A stretch of 64,000 bases of DNA from Oscillospiraceae bacterium (GCA_015067585.1 SVMC01000006.1:1-64000), one strand, 5' to 3'; counted from the stretch's first letter, positions 28,397-37,653 are shown. Numbers and translations: made by a program. Notes: generated from the letters alone by a model not told the origin.

Positions 28397-29677
28397 TCAA
28401 TCTTCCAGTGCCTGCTTCAGATCGGCGATCAGATCTTCGGCATCCTCCAGACCGCAGGAATAGCGGATCAGGTCTGCGCCGACACCGGCGGCAGCCAGTT
28501 CTGCATCGTTCATCTGGCGGTGGGTCGCGCTGGCGGGATGCAGGCAGCAGGTGCGGGCATCTGCCACATGGGTCTCGATGGCAGCGATCTTCAGCTTGCC
28601 CATGACACGCTCGGCAGCTTCACGGCCGCCCTTGACGCCGAAGCTTACAACACCGCAGGAGCCGTTGGGCAGATACTTCTGGCCCAGTTCATAATACTTG
28701 TCGCCGGGCAGACCGCAGTACTGCACCCAGGTGACATTCTCATGGGACTGCAGGAACTTTGCAACGGCCAGACCGTTTTCACAGTGGCGGCGCATTCTCA
28801 CATGCAGGCTTTCCAGCCCCAGGTTCAGATAGAAGGCGTTCTGGGGAGACTGGATGGAACCGAAGTCACGCATGAGCTGTGCGGTGGCCTTGGTGATGAA
28901 GGCACCTTCCAGACCAAAGCGCTCGGTGTAGGTGACACCATGATAGCTTTCATCGGGAGTACAAAGACCGGGGAAGCGGTAGGGATACTTGGTCCAGTCG
29001 AATTTGCCGGAGTCTACGATGCAGCCGCCTACGGCAGCACCGTGGCCATCCATGTACTTGGTGGTGGAATGGGTAACAATGTCAGCGCCCCATTCGATGG
29101 GACGGCAGTTGACGGGAGTGGCGAAGGTGTTGTCCACGATCAGGGGGACACCGTGGCGGTGGGCAGCGGCGGCAAAGCGCTCAATGTCCAGAACGGTGAG
29201 GGCAGGATTGGCAATGGTCTCGCCGAACACAGCCTTGGTGTTGGGACGGAATGCGGCTTCCAGTTCTTCGTCCGATGCGTCAGCGGGAACGAAGGTGAAG
29301 GAGATGCCCATGCGCTTCATGGTGACGGCGAAAAGGTTGTAGGTGCCGCCGTAGATGCTGGCGGAGCTGACCACATGATCTCCGTTGGAAGCGATGTTGA
29401 AAATGCTGTAGAAGTTGGCTGCCTGACCGGAAGAGGTAAGCATGGCTGCGGAGCCACCCTCCAGAGCTGCGATCTTAGCCGCCACATAGTCGTTGGTGGG
29501 GTTCTGCAGGCGGGTGTAGAAGTAGCCGCTTGCTTCAAGGTCAAAGAGCTTGCCCATATCGGCGCTGCTTGCGTACTTGAAGGTGGTGCTCTGAACGATA
29601 GGGATCTGACGGGGTTCGCCGTTACCGGGGGTATAGCCGCCCTGCACGCACTGAGTACCGATGTTAAAGTCTGCCAT
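28397..29677 (-). CDS. metY: O-acetylhomoserine sulfhydrylase (aminocarboxypropyltransferase)
   Basis: IGTQCVQGGYTPGNGEPRQIPIVQSTTFKY; THSTTKYMDGHGAAVGGCIVDSG PLP site; start ATG 29677 with AAGGAGG SD. Confidence 0.93.
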   Translation of the reverse strand: MADFNIGTQCVQGGYTPGNGEPRQIPIVQSTTFKYASSADMGKLFDLEASGYFYTRLQNPTNDYVAAKIAALEGGSAAMLTSSGQAANFYSIFNIASNGDHVVSSASIYGGTYNLFAVTMKRMGISFTFVPADASDEELEAAFRPNTKAVFGETIANPALTVLDIERFAAAAHRHGVPLIVDNTFATPVNCRPIEWGADIVTHSTTKYMDGHGAAVGGCIVDSGKFDWTKYPYRFPGLCTPDESYHGVTYTERFGLEGAFITKATAQLMRDFGSIQSPQNAFYLNLGLESLHVRMRRHCENGLAVAKFLQSHENVTWVQYCGLPGDKYYELGQKYLPNGSCGVVSFGVKGGREAAERVMGKLKIAAIETHVADARTCCLHPASATHRQMNDAELAAAGVGADLIRYSCGLEDAEDLIADLKQALED

Positions 29678-29702
29678 GTTTGTTTCCTCCTTATTTGTAC
29701 AT

Positions 29703-29735
29703 AAAAAGGCGGCTATGGCACGCACCATAACCGCC
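29703..29735 (-). terminator. Putative attenuator terminator in the metY leader
   Basis: Minus strand AAGGCGGTTATGG TGCGTG CCATAGCCGCCTT TTT. Confidence 0.85.
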
Positions 29736-29768
29736 TTACGTATTCATCCCAAAATCTAATCAAAGGGA

Positions 29769-29825
29769 TTAAACGCAGGCGGTGCTTCGCATCATCATGG
29801 TAGTATGTGTGTATACAGTTTTCAT
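29769..29825 (-). CDS. Putative Met-rich leader peptide MKTVYTHTTMMMRSTACV
   Basis: 18 codons ATG..TAA, SD AAAGGAGG upstream, three consecutive ATG codons at 29790-29798. Confidence 0.7.
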   Translation of the reverse strand: MKTVYTHTTMMMRSTACV

Positions 29826-29851
29826 CGTACCGCCCTCCTTTGATTTTCCTC

Positions 29852-29880
29852 ATTGTAGCAATGATTATGCCTCTTGTCAA
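29852..29880 (-). promoter_or_regulatory. Sigma-A promoter of the metY leader
   Basis: TTGACA-17-TACAAT on the minus strand. Confidence 0.85.
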
Positions 29881-29994
29881 GAGCGGGATGAAAAAAGATT
29901 TTAAACGCATTTTCGGCAGAATTCGTGGAGTTTTTCGGTTGTTTTTCGGGGATTCTTATGATACAATGTAAAAAAACAAAAGTGAGGCACGATT

Positions 29995-30519
29995 ATGGCT
30001 GATCAGATTTTTTCTTTCCGCACTGCCCTGAACGGATTCCATCGCGGGGATGTGATCGCGTTTCTTGAAGAACTGACCAAAAAGCACAGCATTGAGATGG
30101 ATGAGCAGCAAGAAGCCCTTCGCCATGCCACTGAGGAAGTGGAGCGCCTGCGGGGAGAGCTCCGGAAGCTGCAGGAGGAACGCCCTTCGGAAATTGTGGC
30201 TCCCGCAGAGGAAGCGCCTGCCTTTGAGGCGTCGCCTGATGCACAGGGCAGGGAACTGGAGGCTTATCGCCGGGCAGAACGCTGTGAGCGGGAAGCCCGC
30301 CTTCGTGCCGGCAGGATCTACGGTGATGTTTCTGCCGCTGTGGAAAGCGCGGGAGCACAGCTCATTGCCCAGGAAGAACAGCTGACCAAGATCAGTGCCA
30401 CCGTTTCCTCGGATATTATTGCCCTGCAGGCAGCCATGGCGGATGTTCGTATCCAGCTCAATGCCACCAGAAGACAGATCAGTGAAATGGAGCGGAGTCT
30501 CCAGCCGGAGGAAGCCTGA
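29995..30519 (+). CDS. DivIVA-like coiled-coil protein
   Basis: FSFRTALNGFHRGDVIAFLEELTKKH N-terminus, then coiled coil. Confidence 0.65.
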   Translation: MADQIFSFRTALNGFHRGDVIAFLEELTKKHSIEMDEQQEALRHATEEVERLRGELRKLQEERPSEIVAPAEEAPAFEASPDAQGRELEAYRRAERCEREARLRAGRIYGDVSAAVESAGAQLIAQEEQLTKISATVSSDIIALQAAMADVRIQLNATRRQISEMERSLQPEEA

Positions 30520-30634
30520 GCCGGAAGAAATAATTATGTAAAGCTTGATTTATTTGTTTGATTTTTTTGTATTTTTGTGATACAATATACAAGATATGGT
30601 TTAAGCGTTATCCTGCAAGGAGGTTTTATTCTCT

Positions 30635-31930
30635 GTGAGTATCAAGCTGTTTGGCAACTCTAAAAATGCGCGTATTGTAAAGAACGGCAAAAAGAAGGAG
30701 CCGAAGAAAAAAGAAAAGCGTACTGCCCTTGATCGTGTGGTCGCCGTTTTTCTGGTGATCGTCATGCTGGAGGCCCTTTATTGTACGGCAGTGTTTTCCA
30801 ATATTTCCTTTATCGCAAAGTATCGTACCATCTGGATTGAGACGGCTATGTCCACCATGTCTCATCACTGGCTGGCCACTTATTTCATTCCCCCCGCAGT
30901 GGTCAATGCCGTGACGGAGCAGGTGGATGAAGCCAGAGCAGCACAGGTCGGTGTGAATTCCAGCTGGAACAAGGGTGAAAAAGACGCGCAGCATAAGAAC
31001 AACTATCATAATGCGGACCAGGCTGAGGAAATCGAACAGCTTCCTCCGGATCAGGCAGAGTTCTATACTCTGTTCTCTGAGATCGATCGGGATTCCATGG
31101 AGGATTATGTGAAAAAGAATCCTTCCGTGACCGCCTCCGGCTGGGATAAGATCTATATCAACGAGGCTGGCCTCGATGATGAAGGCACCGATATCTATAC
31201 GGTGCAGGGCGATCAGGTGCTGGCCATTGACGCGGAAAACGGCGTTCTGCTCATCCGTGTCAGAGGCAGCGGCTACCGCGGTGTTCTGGCCCTTGCGAAG
31301 GACTCTTCCAGACTCGGCGTATTCGCGGCGGATTCCCTCGGTTCTTATGGCGCCCACGCAGGCGACATTGCGGAAGGCCACAATGGCATCCTTTCCATGA
31401 CCGCCAGCGGCTTTATTGATAACGGCGGCGCCGGCAACGGCGGCAATCTTGCCGGCTATGCCATGTGTAACGGCGTGGAATACGGCAAGGCCCACATGAA
31501 CTGGGGCAATAAGCGCATCGAGCTGCATGAGGACAATCTGTTCTATATCACCGACTCTCAGGCTGAGGTCTCCGATGAAACCACGGATGCGGTGGAATTT
31601 ACTCCCGCACTGATCGTTGACGGTGAAGTCATCGTGGATGAGAACTGCGGCTGGAATGCCATCAACCCCCGCGCCATCATTGGTCAGAATGCCAATCACG
31701 ACATTATGATGCTGGTCATCGAAGGCCGTCTGACCCATTCTCTGGGTACCGGTGTGGTGGAGTGCGCAGGCATTCTGGAAGAATACAACTGCATGCAGGC
31801 CATGAATCTGGACGGCGGTACCTCTGCCATCATGTGGTACGATGGGGAATATGTGACCCAGTGCTCCAATGAGGCCCTTCCTGAGGGCAGAACCCTGCCC
31901 AATGCCTTTGTTTATCAGAGAGCAGAGTGA
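30635..31930 (+). CDS. Membrane-anchored phosphodiester glycosidase (NAGPA domain) family protein
   Basis: GHNGILSMTASGFID, HDIMMLVIEGR, AMNLDGGTSAIMWYDGEYVTQCSN. Confidence 0.85.
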   Translation: MSIKLFGNSKNARIVKNGKKKEPKKKEKRTALDRVVAVFLVIVMLEALYCTAVFSNISFIAKYRTIWIETAMSTMSHHWLATYFIPPAVVNAVTEQVDEARAAQVGVNSSWNKGEKDAQHKNNYHNADQAEEIEQLPPDQAEFYTLFSEIDRDSMEDYVKKNPSVTASGWDKIYINEAGLDDEGTDIYTVQGDQVLAIDAENGVLLIRVRGSGYRGVLALAKDSSRLGVFAADSLGSYGAHAGDIAEGHNGILSMTASGFIDNGGAGNGGNLAGYAMCNGVEYGKAHMNWGNKRIELHEDNLFYITDSQAEVSDETTDAVEFTPALIVDGEVIVDENCGWNAINPRAIIGQNANHDIMMLVIEGRLTHSLGTGVVECAGILEEYNCMQAMNLDGGTSAIMWYDGEYVTQCSNEALPEGRTLPNAFVYQRAE

Positions 31931-31942
31931 TAAAAACTTATG

Positions 31943-31988
31943 ATACGGTAAAATTCATCAAAATTCGGTGAGTTTTACCGTATTTTTT
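31943..31988 (+). terminator. Intrinsic terminator
   Basis: ATACGGTAAAA...TTTTACCGTAT followed by TTTTT. Confidence 0.85.
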
Positions 31989-32012
31989 CGCTTTCTTTTC
32001 TTGCTTCCCGCA

Positions 32013-32041
32013 TTGACAAGTGAATTTTCATTCGATATAAT
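32013..32041 (+). promoter_or_regulatory. Consensus promoter of the NifU-like/GGGtGRT operon
   Basis: TTGACA-17-TATAAT. Confidence 0.88.
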
Positions 32042-32124
32042 ATGACTGGAAAATTGGGCAGCACCTTTTCTGCCCGGTCTTTCGCCTGATTTCAGGCGAA
32101 TACTATATTGAAAGGATTTTTGCC

Positions 32125-32817
32125 ATGATTTATACGACTGAAGTACAGCATATGTGCCCCGTTGCCAAAGGCGCATATCACGGCCCGGCTCCCATTCCCG
32201 AAGAGGGCAAGTGGGTACAGGCTAAGCAGATTAGCGACATTTCCGGTTTCACCCACGGTGTAGGCTGGTGTGCTCCCCAGCAGGGCGCCTGCAAGCTGAC
32301 CCTGAATGTCAAGGACGGCATCATCGAAGAGGCTCTGGTTGAGACTCTCGGCTGCTCCGGCATGACCCATTCCGCAGCTATGGCTTCCGAAATCCTCATC
32401 GGCAAGACGCTTCTCGAAGCTCTGAACACCGACCTGGTTTGCGACGCCATCAACACTGCCATGCGCGAGCTGTTCCTGCAGATCGTTTACGGCCGCACCC
32501 AGAGCGCTTTCTCCGAAGGCGGTCTGTCCGTCGGCGCTTCCCTGGAAGACCTGGGCAAGGGCCTGCGCAGCCAGGTTGGCACCATGTTTGCCACCAAGGT
32601 CAAGGGTCCCCGCTACCTGGAAATGGCCGAAGGCTATGTCACCCGCGTTGCTCTGAACGATGCTGATGAGATCATCGGCTACGAATTCGTCAACCTCGGC
32701 AAGATGATGGACTTCATCAAGAAGGGCATCGAAGCTGCCGAAGCACTGGAGAAGGCAAAGGGCCACTACGGCCAGTTCGACAGCGCTGCCAAGTACATTG
32801 ACCCGCGTCACGAATAA
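32125..32817 (+). CDS. NifU-like iron-sulfur cluster assembly scaffold protein
   Basis: VGWCAPQQGACKLTLNVKDGIIEEALVETLGCSGMTHSAAMASEILIGKTLLEAL; conserved Cys residues. Confidence 0.8.
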   Translation: MIYTTEVQHMCPVAKGAYHGPAPIPEEGKWVQAKQISDISGFTHGVGWCAPQQGACKLTLNVKDGIIEEALVETLGCSGMTHSAAMASEILIGKTLLEALNTDLVCDAINTAMRELFLQIVYGRTQSAFSEGGLSVGASLEDLGKGLRSQVGTMFATKVKGPRYLEMAEGYVTRVALNDADEIIGYEFVNLGKMMDFIKKGIEAAEALEKAKGHYGQFDSAAKYIDPRHE

Positions 32818-32830
32818 GGAGGATCTGACT

Positions 32831-33829
32831 ATGGCACTGTTTGAAAGCTACGAAAGAAGAATTGACAAGATCAACGGCGTTCTCGCACAGTACGGCATCG
32901 CTTCTGTGGAAGAGGCTCGTGAGATCTGCAAGGAAAAGGGCTTTGATCCCTACGAAATCGCAAAGAGCATCCAGCCCATCTGCTTTGAAAATGTATGCTG
33001 GGCATACTGCGTAGGCGCAGCCATCGCCATCAAGTCCGGCGTGACCAACGCCGCTGACGCTGCCGAGGCCATTGGCCTGGGCCTGCAGGCATTCTGCATC
33101 GACGGTTCCGTCGCCGAAGACCGCAAGGTCGGTATCGGCCATGGCCGTCTGGGCGCTATGCTCCTCCGTGACGACACCAAGTGCTTCGCATTCCTGGCCG
33201 GTCACGAATCCTTCGCAGCCGCTGAAGGCGCAATCGGCATCGTCCGCAACGCCAACAAGGCCCGCAAGGAGCCCCTGCGCGTTATCCTCAACGGTCTGGG
33301 CAAGGACGCTGCACAGATCATCTCCCGTATCAACGGCTTTACCTATGTTCAGACCCAGTTCGACTACTTCACCGGCGAGCTGAAGGTCGTCAAGGAAATT
33401 CCCTACTCCACCACCGAGCGTGCCAACGTTCGCTGCTACGGTGCTGATGACGTCCGCGAAGGCGTTGCCATCATGCACGCAGAAGGTGTTGACGTTTCCA
33501 TCACCGGCAACTCCACCAACCCCACCCGCTTCCAGCATCCCGTTGCAGGCACCTACAAGAAGGAATGCATCGAGCAGAACAAGAAGTACTTCTCCGTTGC
33601 ATCCGGCGGCGGCACCGGCCGTACCCTGCATCCCGACAACATGGCAGCTGGCCCCGCTTCCTACGGCATGACCGATACCATGGGCCGTATGCACAGTGAC
33701 GCTCAGTTCGCAGGTTCCTCCTCCGTTCCCGCTCACGTAGAAATGATGGGCTTCCTCGGCGCAGGCAACAACCCCATGGTTGGTATGACTGTTGCTGTCG
33801 CTGTTGCAGTCGAAGAGAGCCTGAAGTAA
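32831..33829 (+). CDS. GGGtGRT protein
   Basis: Contains SVASGGGTGRTLHPDNMAAGPASYGMTDTMGRMH; start MALFESYERR at 32831. Confidence 0.9.
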   Translation: MALFESYERRIDKINGVLAQYGIASVEEAREICKEKGFDPYEIAKSIQPICFENVCWAYCVGAAIAIKSGVTNAADAAEAIGLGLQAFCIDGSVAEDRKVGIGHGRLGAMLLRDDTKCFAFLAGHESFAAAEGAIGIVRNANKARKEPLRVILNGLGKDAAQIISRINGFTYVQTQFDYFTGELKVVKEIPYSTTERANVRCYGADDVREGVAIMHAEGVDVSITGNSTNPTRFQHPVAGTYKKECIEQNKKYFSVASGGGTGRTLHPDNMAAGPASYGMTDTMGRMHSDAQFAGSSSVPAHVEMMGFLGAGNNPMVGMTVAVAVAVEESLK

Positions 33830-33922
33830 GCAAATTGCGACCTTTGCGCTCCCATGGGTAAAGTGGCAACCTGCCACCGGCAGGTTGCGAGGATTTCTAC
33901 TCGCAATGCTTTGCATTGCTCA
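33830..33922. repeat. Hairpin-rich element between two copies of the GGGtGRT 3' end
   Basis: GGCAACCTGCC-ACC-GGCAGGTTGC, GCGAG..CTCGC, GCAATGC-TTT-GCATTGC. Confidence 0.65.
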
Positions 33923-33979
33923 CCCATGGTTGGCATGACTGTTGCAGTTGCAGTTGCTGTTGAAGAAAGCCTGAAGTAA
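33923..33979 (+). pseudogene. Second copy of the GGGtGRT C-terminal codons (PMVGMTVAVAVAVEESLK*)
   Basis: 57 bp aligned to 33773-33829 with 7 differences, all third-position synonymous. Confidence 0.85.
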
Positions 33980-34150
33980 GATTATCTTACAGTAACCAAT
34001 ATCCCGGCTCATTTCGAGCCGGGATATTTTTTATGCAAGAACTATTCGCATAGAATGTTACGGAATTTATATATATCCTTATTCTCCCATTTGCCTTTTC
34101 CCCAACTTCATGATAAACTTAGGGTGACAAATCTGACAGGATGTGACACT

Positions 34151-35434
34151 ATGAAGATCAACACCCGCAATTTGCCCTATGAGGAAGTATTGAAGCTGCC
34201 GCGGCTACAGCACCGCGATCCCAGAAAGCCGAGTCGGTTTTTGGCTACGGTGGTTCGCATCGCTTCCATGCCTACGCTGCTGAAGACGAAATTCACCTAT
34301 ACCACAGAGCGCATGGAGCAGGTAGCAAAGCAGCCCTGCCTGATCCTGATGAACCACTGCAGCTTTACAGACATGAAGCTGGCTTACGGCATTTTCTATC
34401 CCAGGCCCTTTGGCATCGTGACCTCGGTGGATGCCATGTCCGGCTTTCTTGGGAAACTGATGCGCTTTCTTGGCTGTGCGCCCACCCACAAGTATATCAC
34501 GGATCTTTCTGTGATCCGGGATATGGAGTATATGCTGAAGAAGAACAAGACAAGTGTCTTGATGTACCCGGAGGCGGGTTACTCCTTTGATGGAAGAGCC
34601 ACCGCGTTGCCACGGAAGATGGGGGTTCTGATGAAGAAGCTGGGTGTCCCTGTGGTGACGGTCATCACACAGGGTGCCTTTGCCAGAGATCCGCTTTACA
34701 ATATGCTGCAGATCCGGGATGTGAAGGTCAGCGCCCATGTGAAGTGCATCGCCACGGCGGAAGAAGTCAGGGAAAAGACCGTTGCCGAATTGGACGCACT
34801 GCTTGCCGAGTCCTTCTCCTTCGATAATTTCGCATGGCAGAGGGACAATCAAATCTCCATCGATGTTCCCTTCCGGGCAGACGGCCTGCACCGCATTCTC
34901 TACAAGTGCCCCCACTGCGGCACGGAAAATGAGATGGAAGGCAAGGGCATCCACCTGACCTGCCATGCCTGCGGCAAAAAATGGGAAATGGACGAGTACG
35001 GACAACTATCAGCCTGCGAAGGGAAAACAGAATATCCCCATATCCCGGACTGGTACACATGGCAGAGGCAGTGCGTCAGAAAAGAATTAGAGGATGGGAC
35101 ATATCTTCTTGACACCGATGTGGACATTGCCGTTCAGGTGAATTTAGATGGTGTGTGCATGATCGGACAGGGGCATCTGACCCACGATCAGAACGGTTTC
35201 CATCTGACCGGTGGGGAAGGGAAGCTAAATTATCAGCAATCCGCACTGGCATCTCACACACTTTACTCCGATTACTACTGGTACGAGATCGCCGATGTGA
35301 TCGGTATCGGTGATAACGAATTCTCTTATTTCTGCTTCCCAAAAACAAAAACCTCCGTCACCAAGGCAAGATTGGCAACAGAGGAACTGTACAGGATGAA
35401 AAAGTATAATCGAAAACCGATAGCTGCAATTTGA
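34151..35434 (+). CDS. 1-acyl-sn-glycerol-3-phosphate acyltransferase-like protein with a C-terminal zinc-ribbon segment
   Basis: LILMNHCSFTDMKLAYGIF (NHxxxxD), MYPEAGYSFDGR; CPHCGTENEMEGKGIHLTCHACGKKW; start MKINTRN at 34151. Confidence 0.8.
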   Translation: MKINTRNLPYEEVLKLPRLQHRDPRKPSRFLATVVRIASMPTLLKTKFTYTTERMEQVAKQPCLILMNHCSFTDMKLAYGIFYPRPFGIVTSVDAMSGFLGKLMRFLGCAPTHKYITDLSVIRDMEYMLKKNKTSVLMYPEAGYSFDGRATALPRKMGVLMKKLGVPVVTVITQGAFARDPLYNMLQIRDVKVSAHVKCIATAEEVREKTVAELDALLAESFSFDNFAWQRDNQISIDVPFRADGLHRILYKCPHCGTENEMEGKGIHLTCHACGKKWEMDEYGQLSACEGKTEYPHIPDWYTWQRQCVRKELEDGTYLLDTDVDIAVQVNLDGVCMIGQGHLTHDQNGFHLTGGEGKLNYQQSALASHTLYSDYYWYEIADVIGIGDNEFSYFCFPKTKTSVTKARLATEELYRMKKYNRKPIAAI

Positions 35435-35545
35435 CAAAGCGTGGGGTTGTCTCAAAATGAAATTGTGTAATAGAGAAGCTCGCACTCCTGGCGGGGATCG
35501 TGTGAAGGGGCGGTCTTGGAGCCCCTTTCGCGTTCAATCAGAAAG

Positions 35546-35612
35546 CATTATGACGGAAGCAAGCATGCTTCCGTCATAATGTAAGGGCATCGTTGCATTT
35601 TGCAACGGTGCC
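35546..35612. repeat. Two adjacent hairpins between convergent genes
   Basis: CATTATGACGGAAGCA AGCA TGCTTCCGTCATAATG; GGCATCGTTGCA TTT TGCAACGGTGCC. Confidence 0.75.
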
Positions 35613-35644
35613 ATTATAGTTTCCCGGGGGAAAAGATTGCAAAA

Positions 35645-36886
35645 TCAGCGGATATGACCATCTCCGGTAATTACATACTTATAAGTGGTCAGTTCACGAA
35701 GACCCATAGGGCCTCTGGCGTGAAGCTTTTGGGTGGAGATACCCATTTCACAGCCCAGGCCAAACTCACCGCCATCAGTAAAGCGGGTGGAGGCGTTCAC
35801 ATAGACAGCAGAGCTGTCCACACCGGAGGTAAAGGCAGCTTTCGCTTCCTCGCTTTGGGTCACGATGGCCTCAGAATGGCCGGTGGAATGCTGAGAGATG
35901 TGACGCACAGCCTCATGCACATTCTCCACGCATTTCACTGCCAGAATATAATCCAAAAATTCCGTATCAAAGTCAGCAGGGGAGGCAGGTATGCCGGGAA
36001 TGATGTCCTGTGCCGTTTCGTCCAGGCGAAGCTCTACAGGCTGTTCAGGCCGCTGTGCGACCAAAGCCTCATGAAGCATGGGAAGGAAGACGGGAGCAAT
36101 GGCTTTGTCCACTAAGAGCACTTCTTCCGCATTGCATACACTGGGACGGCTGGTCTTTGCGTTTCTCACGATGTTCAAAGCCATCTGAAGGTCGGCGGTC
36201 TTTTCCACATACACATGGCAGATGCCGGTGCCAGTGGCAATGCAGGGGACAGTGGCATTCTGCACGCAGGCATTGATGAGTCCTGCGCCGCCTCTGGGGA
36301 TCAGCAGATCCACATAGCCATTGGCGGTCATCAGCGCCGTAGCGCTGGCGCGGGTGATATCCTGCACTAAATTTACCGCATCGGGCGTGATATCCACAGA
36401 GCTAAGTCCTGCCTTCAGAGCGGTGACGATGGCATTGGCAGAGCGGAATGCCTCCTTGCCGCCACGGAGAATGCACACAGAGCCTGCCTTCAGGGCGAGG
36501 GCGGCGGCATCACTGGTGACATTGGGGCGGCTCTCATAGATGATGGCGATCACACCCATGGGAACGGAGATCCGCTGGATCTTGAGCCCATCCTCCCGGG
36601 TATGAGATTCCAGAACATGACCCACAGGGTCGGGAAGGGCAGCCACCTCACGGATGCCATTGGACATTCCGGCGATGCGCTCGGGTGTCAGACGCAGACG
36701 GTCCAGCATTACATCGGACACCTTGTCCTTTGCCGCTTCCATGTCCAGTGCGTTGGCAGCAAGGATCTTGTCCTGCTGAGCCAGAAGGGCATCCGCCATT
36801 GCAAGCAGTGCTTCGTTTTTCTGAGCGGTAGTCAGCTTGGTTACATCAAATTTTGCGTTTTTCGCTGTTAAAAGAAGTTCTTTCAT
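35645..36886 (-). CDS. proA: Glutamate-5-semialdehyde dehydrogenase
   Basis: [38 protein letters not shown]. Confidence 0.96.
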   Translation of the reverse strand: MKELLLTAKNAKFDVTKLTTAQKNEALLAMADALLAQQDKILAANALDMEAAKDKVSDVMLDRLRLTPERIAGMSNGIREVAALPDPVGHVLESHTREDGLKIQRISVPMGVIAIIYESRPNVTSDAAALALKAGSVCILRGGKEAFRSANAIVTALKAGLSSVDITPDAVNLVQDITRASATALMTANGYVDLLIPRGGAGLINACVQNATVPCIATGTGICHVYVEKTADLQMALNIVRNAKTSRPSVCNAEEVLLVDKAIAPVFLPMLHEALVAQRPEQPVELRLDETAQDIIPGIPASPADFDTEFLDYILAVKCVENVHEAVRHISQHSTGHSEAIVTQSEEAKAAFTSGVDSSAVYVNASTRFTDGGEFGLGCEMGISTQKLHARGPMGLRELTTYKYVITGDGHIR

Positions 36887-37653
36887 TTTGCTTCCTCCCC
36901 AAATGCGGTGCCTACCGGTTTACCTTCCAGAATGTCATACAGGGCAGCGGGGTGATTGCCGTTGGCGATCACCATTTCGCAGCCACAGGCAATGCAGATC
37001 TTTGCGGCATGGAATTTCGTGACCATACCGCCGGTGCCGAGTTTGCTGCCGGCAGCACCTGCAAGGGCCATCACCTCAGCATTGATCTCCGGAATGCGCT
37101 GGATCAGCTTTGCATCCGGAACAGTATGGGGGTCAGCGGTAAACACGCCGTCAATATCGGAAAGCAGGATCAGTTTGTCTGCACGGATGCTCTGCGCCAC
37201 CATGGCGGCCAGGGTATCGTTATCGCCGATGGCGATCTCTTCTGTGGCAACGGTGTCATTTTCGTTGATGATGGGCAGGGCATTGAGTTCCAGCAGGCGG
37301 TTGATGGTGTTGCTGAAATTATCATGGCGCTTTTCGTTTTCCATGTCATCGCCGGTGATGAGAAGCTGACCCACCGTGTGGTTGAACATGGCAAAGAGCC
37401 GGTCATATGTATACATCAGTTCACACTGACCCACGGCGGCGGATGCCTGCTTTGTGGGGATGTCTGTGGGACGCTGCAGAAGTCCCAACTTTCCCACACC
37501 CATGCCAATGGCACCGGATGAAACTAAAATCACCTGATGACCCGCATTTTTGATATCACTGAGCACTGTACACAGCTCTTCCACACGGCGGATATTCAGA
37601 TGCCCCGTGGAATGAGCCAGTGTGCTGGTGCCAATCTTCACTACAATTCGCAT
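36883..37653 (-). CDS. proB: Glutamate 5-kinase
   Basis: [55 protein letters not shown]. Confidence 0.95.
   Translation of the reverse strand: MRIVVKIGTSTLAHSTGHLNIRRVEELCTVLSDIKNAGHQVILVSSGAIGMGVGKLGLLQRPTDIPTKQASAAVGQCELMYTYDRLFAMFNHTVGQLLITGDDMENEKRHDNFSNTINRLLELNALPIINENDTVATEEIAIGDNDTLAAMVAQSIRADKLILLSDIDGVFTADPHTVPDAKLIQRIPEINAEVMALAGAAGSKLGTGGMVTKFHAAKICIACGCEMVIANGNHPAALYDILEGKPVGTAFGEEAK

Noticed and set aside
29700-29850. SAM riboswitch or T-box upstream of metY
   Set aside because: No T-box core sequence (TGGNACCGCG) or SAM-I core was recognised by eye; the region is short and better explained by a leader ORF plus terminator. A covariance search would be decisive.
29713-29910. 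65-aa ORF over the metY leader
   Set aside because: Different frame from the SD-led 18-codon ORF; crosses promoter, leader and terminator and has no family resemblance.
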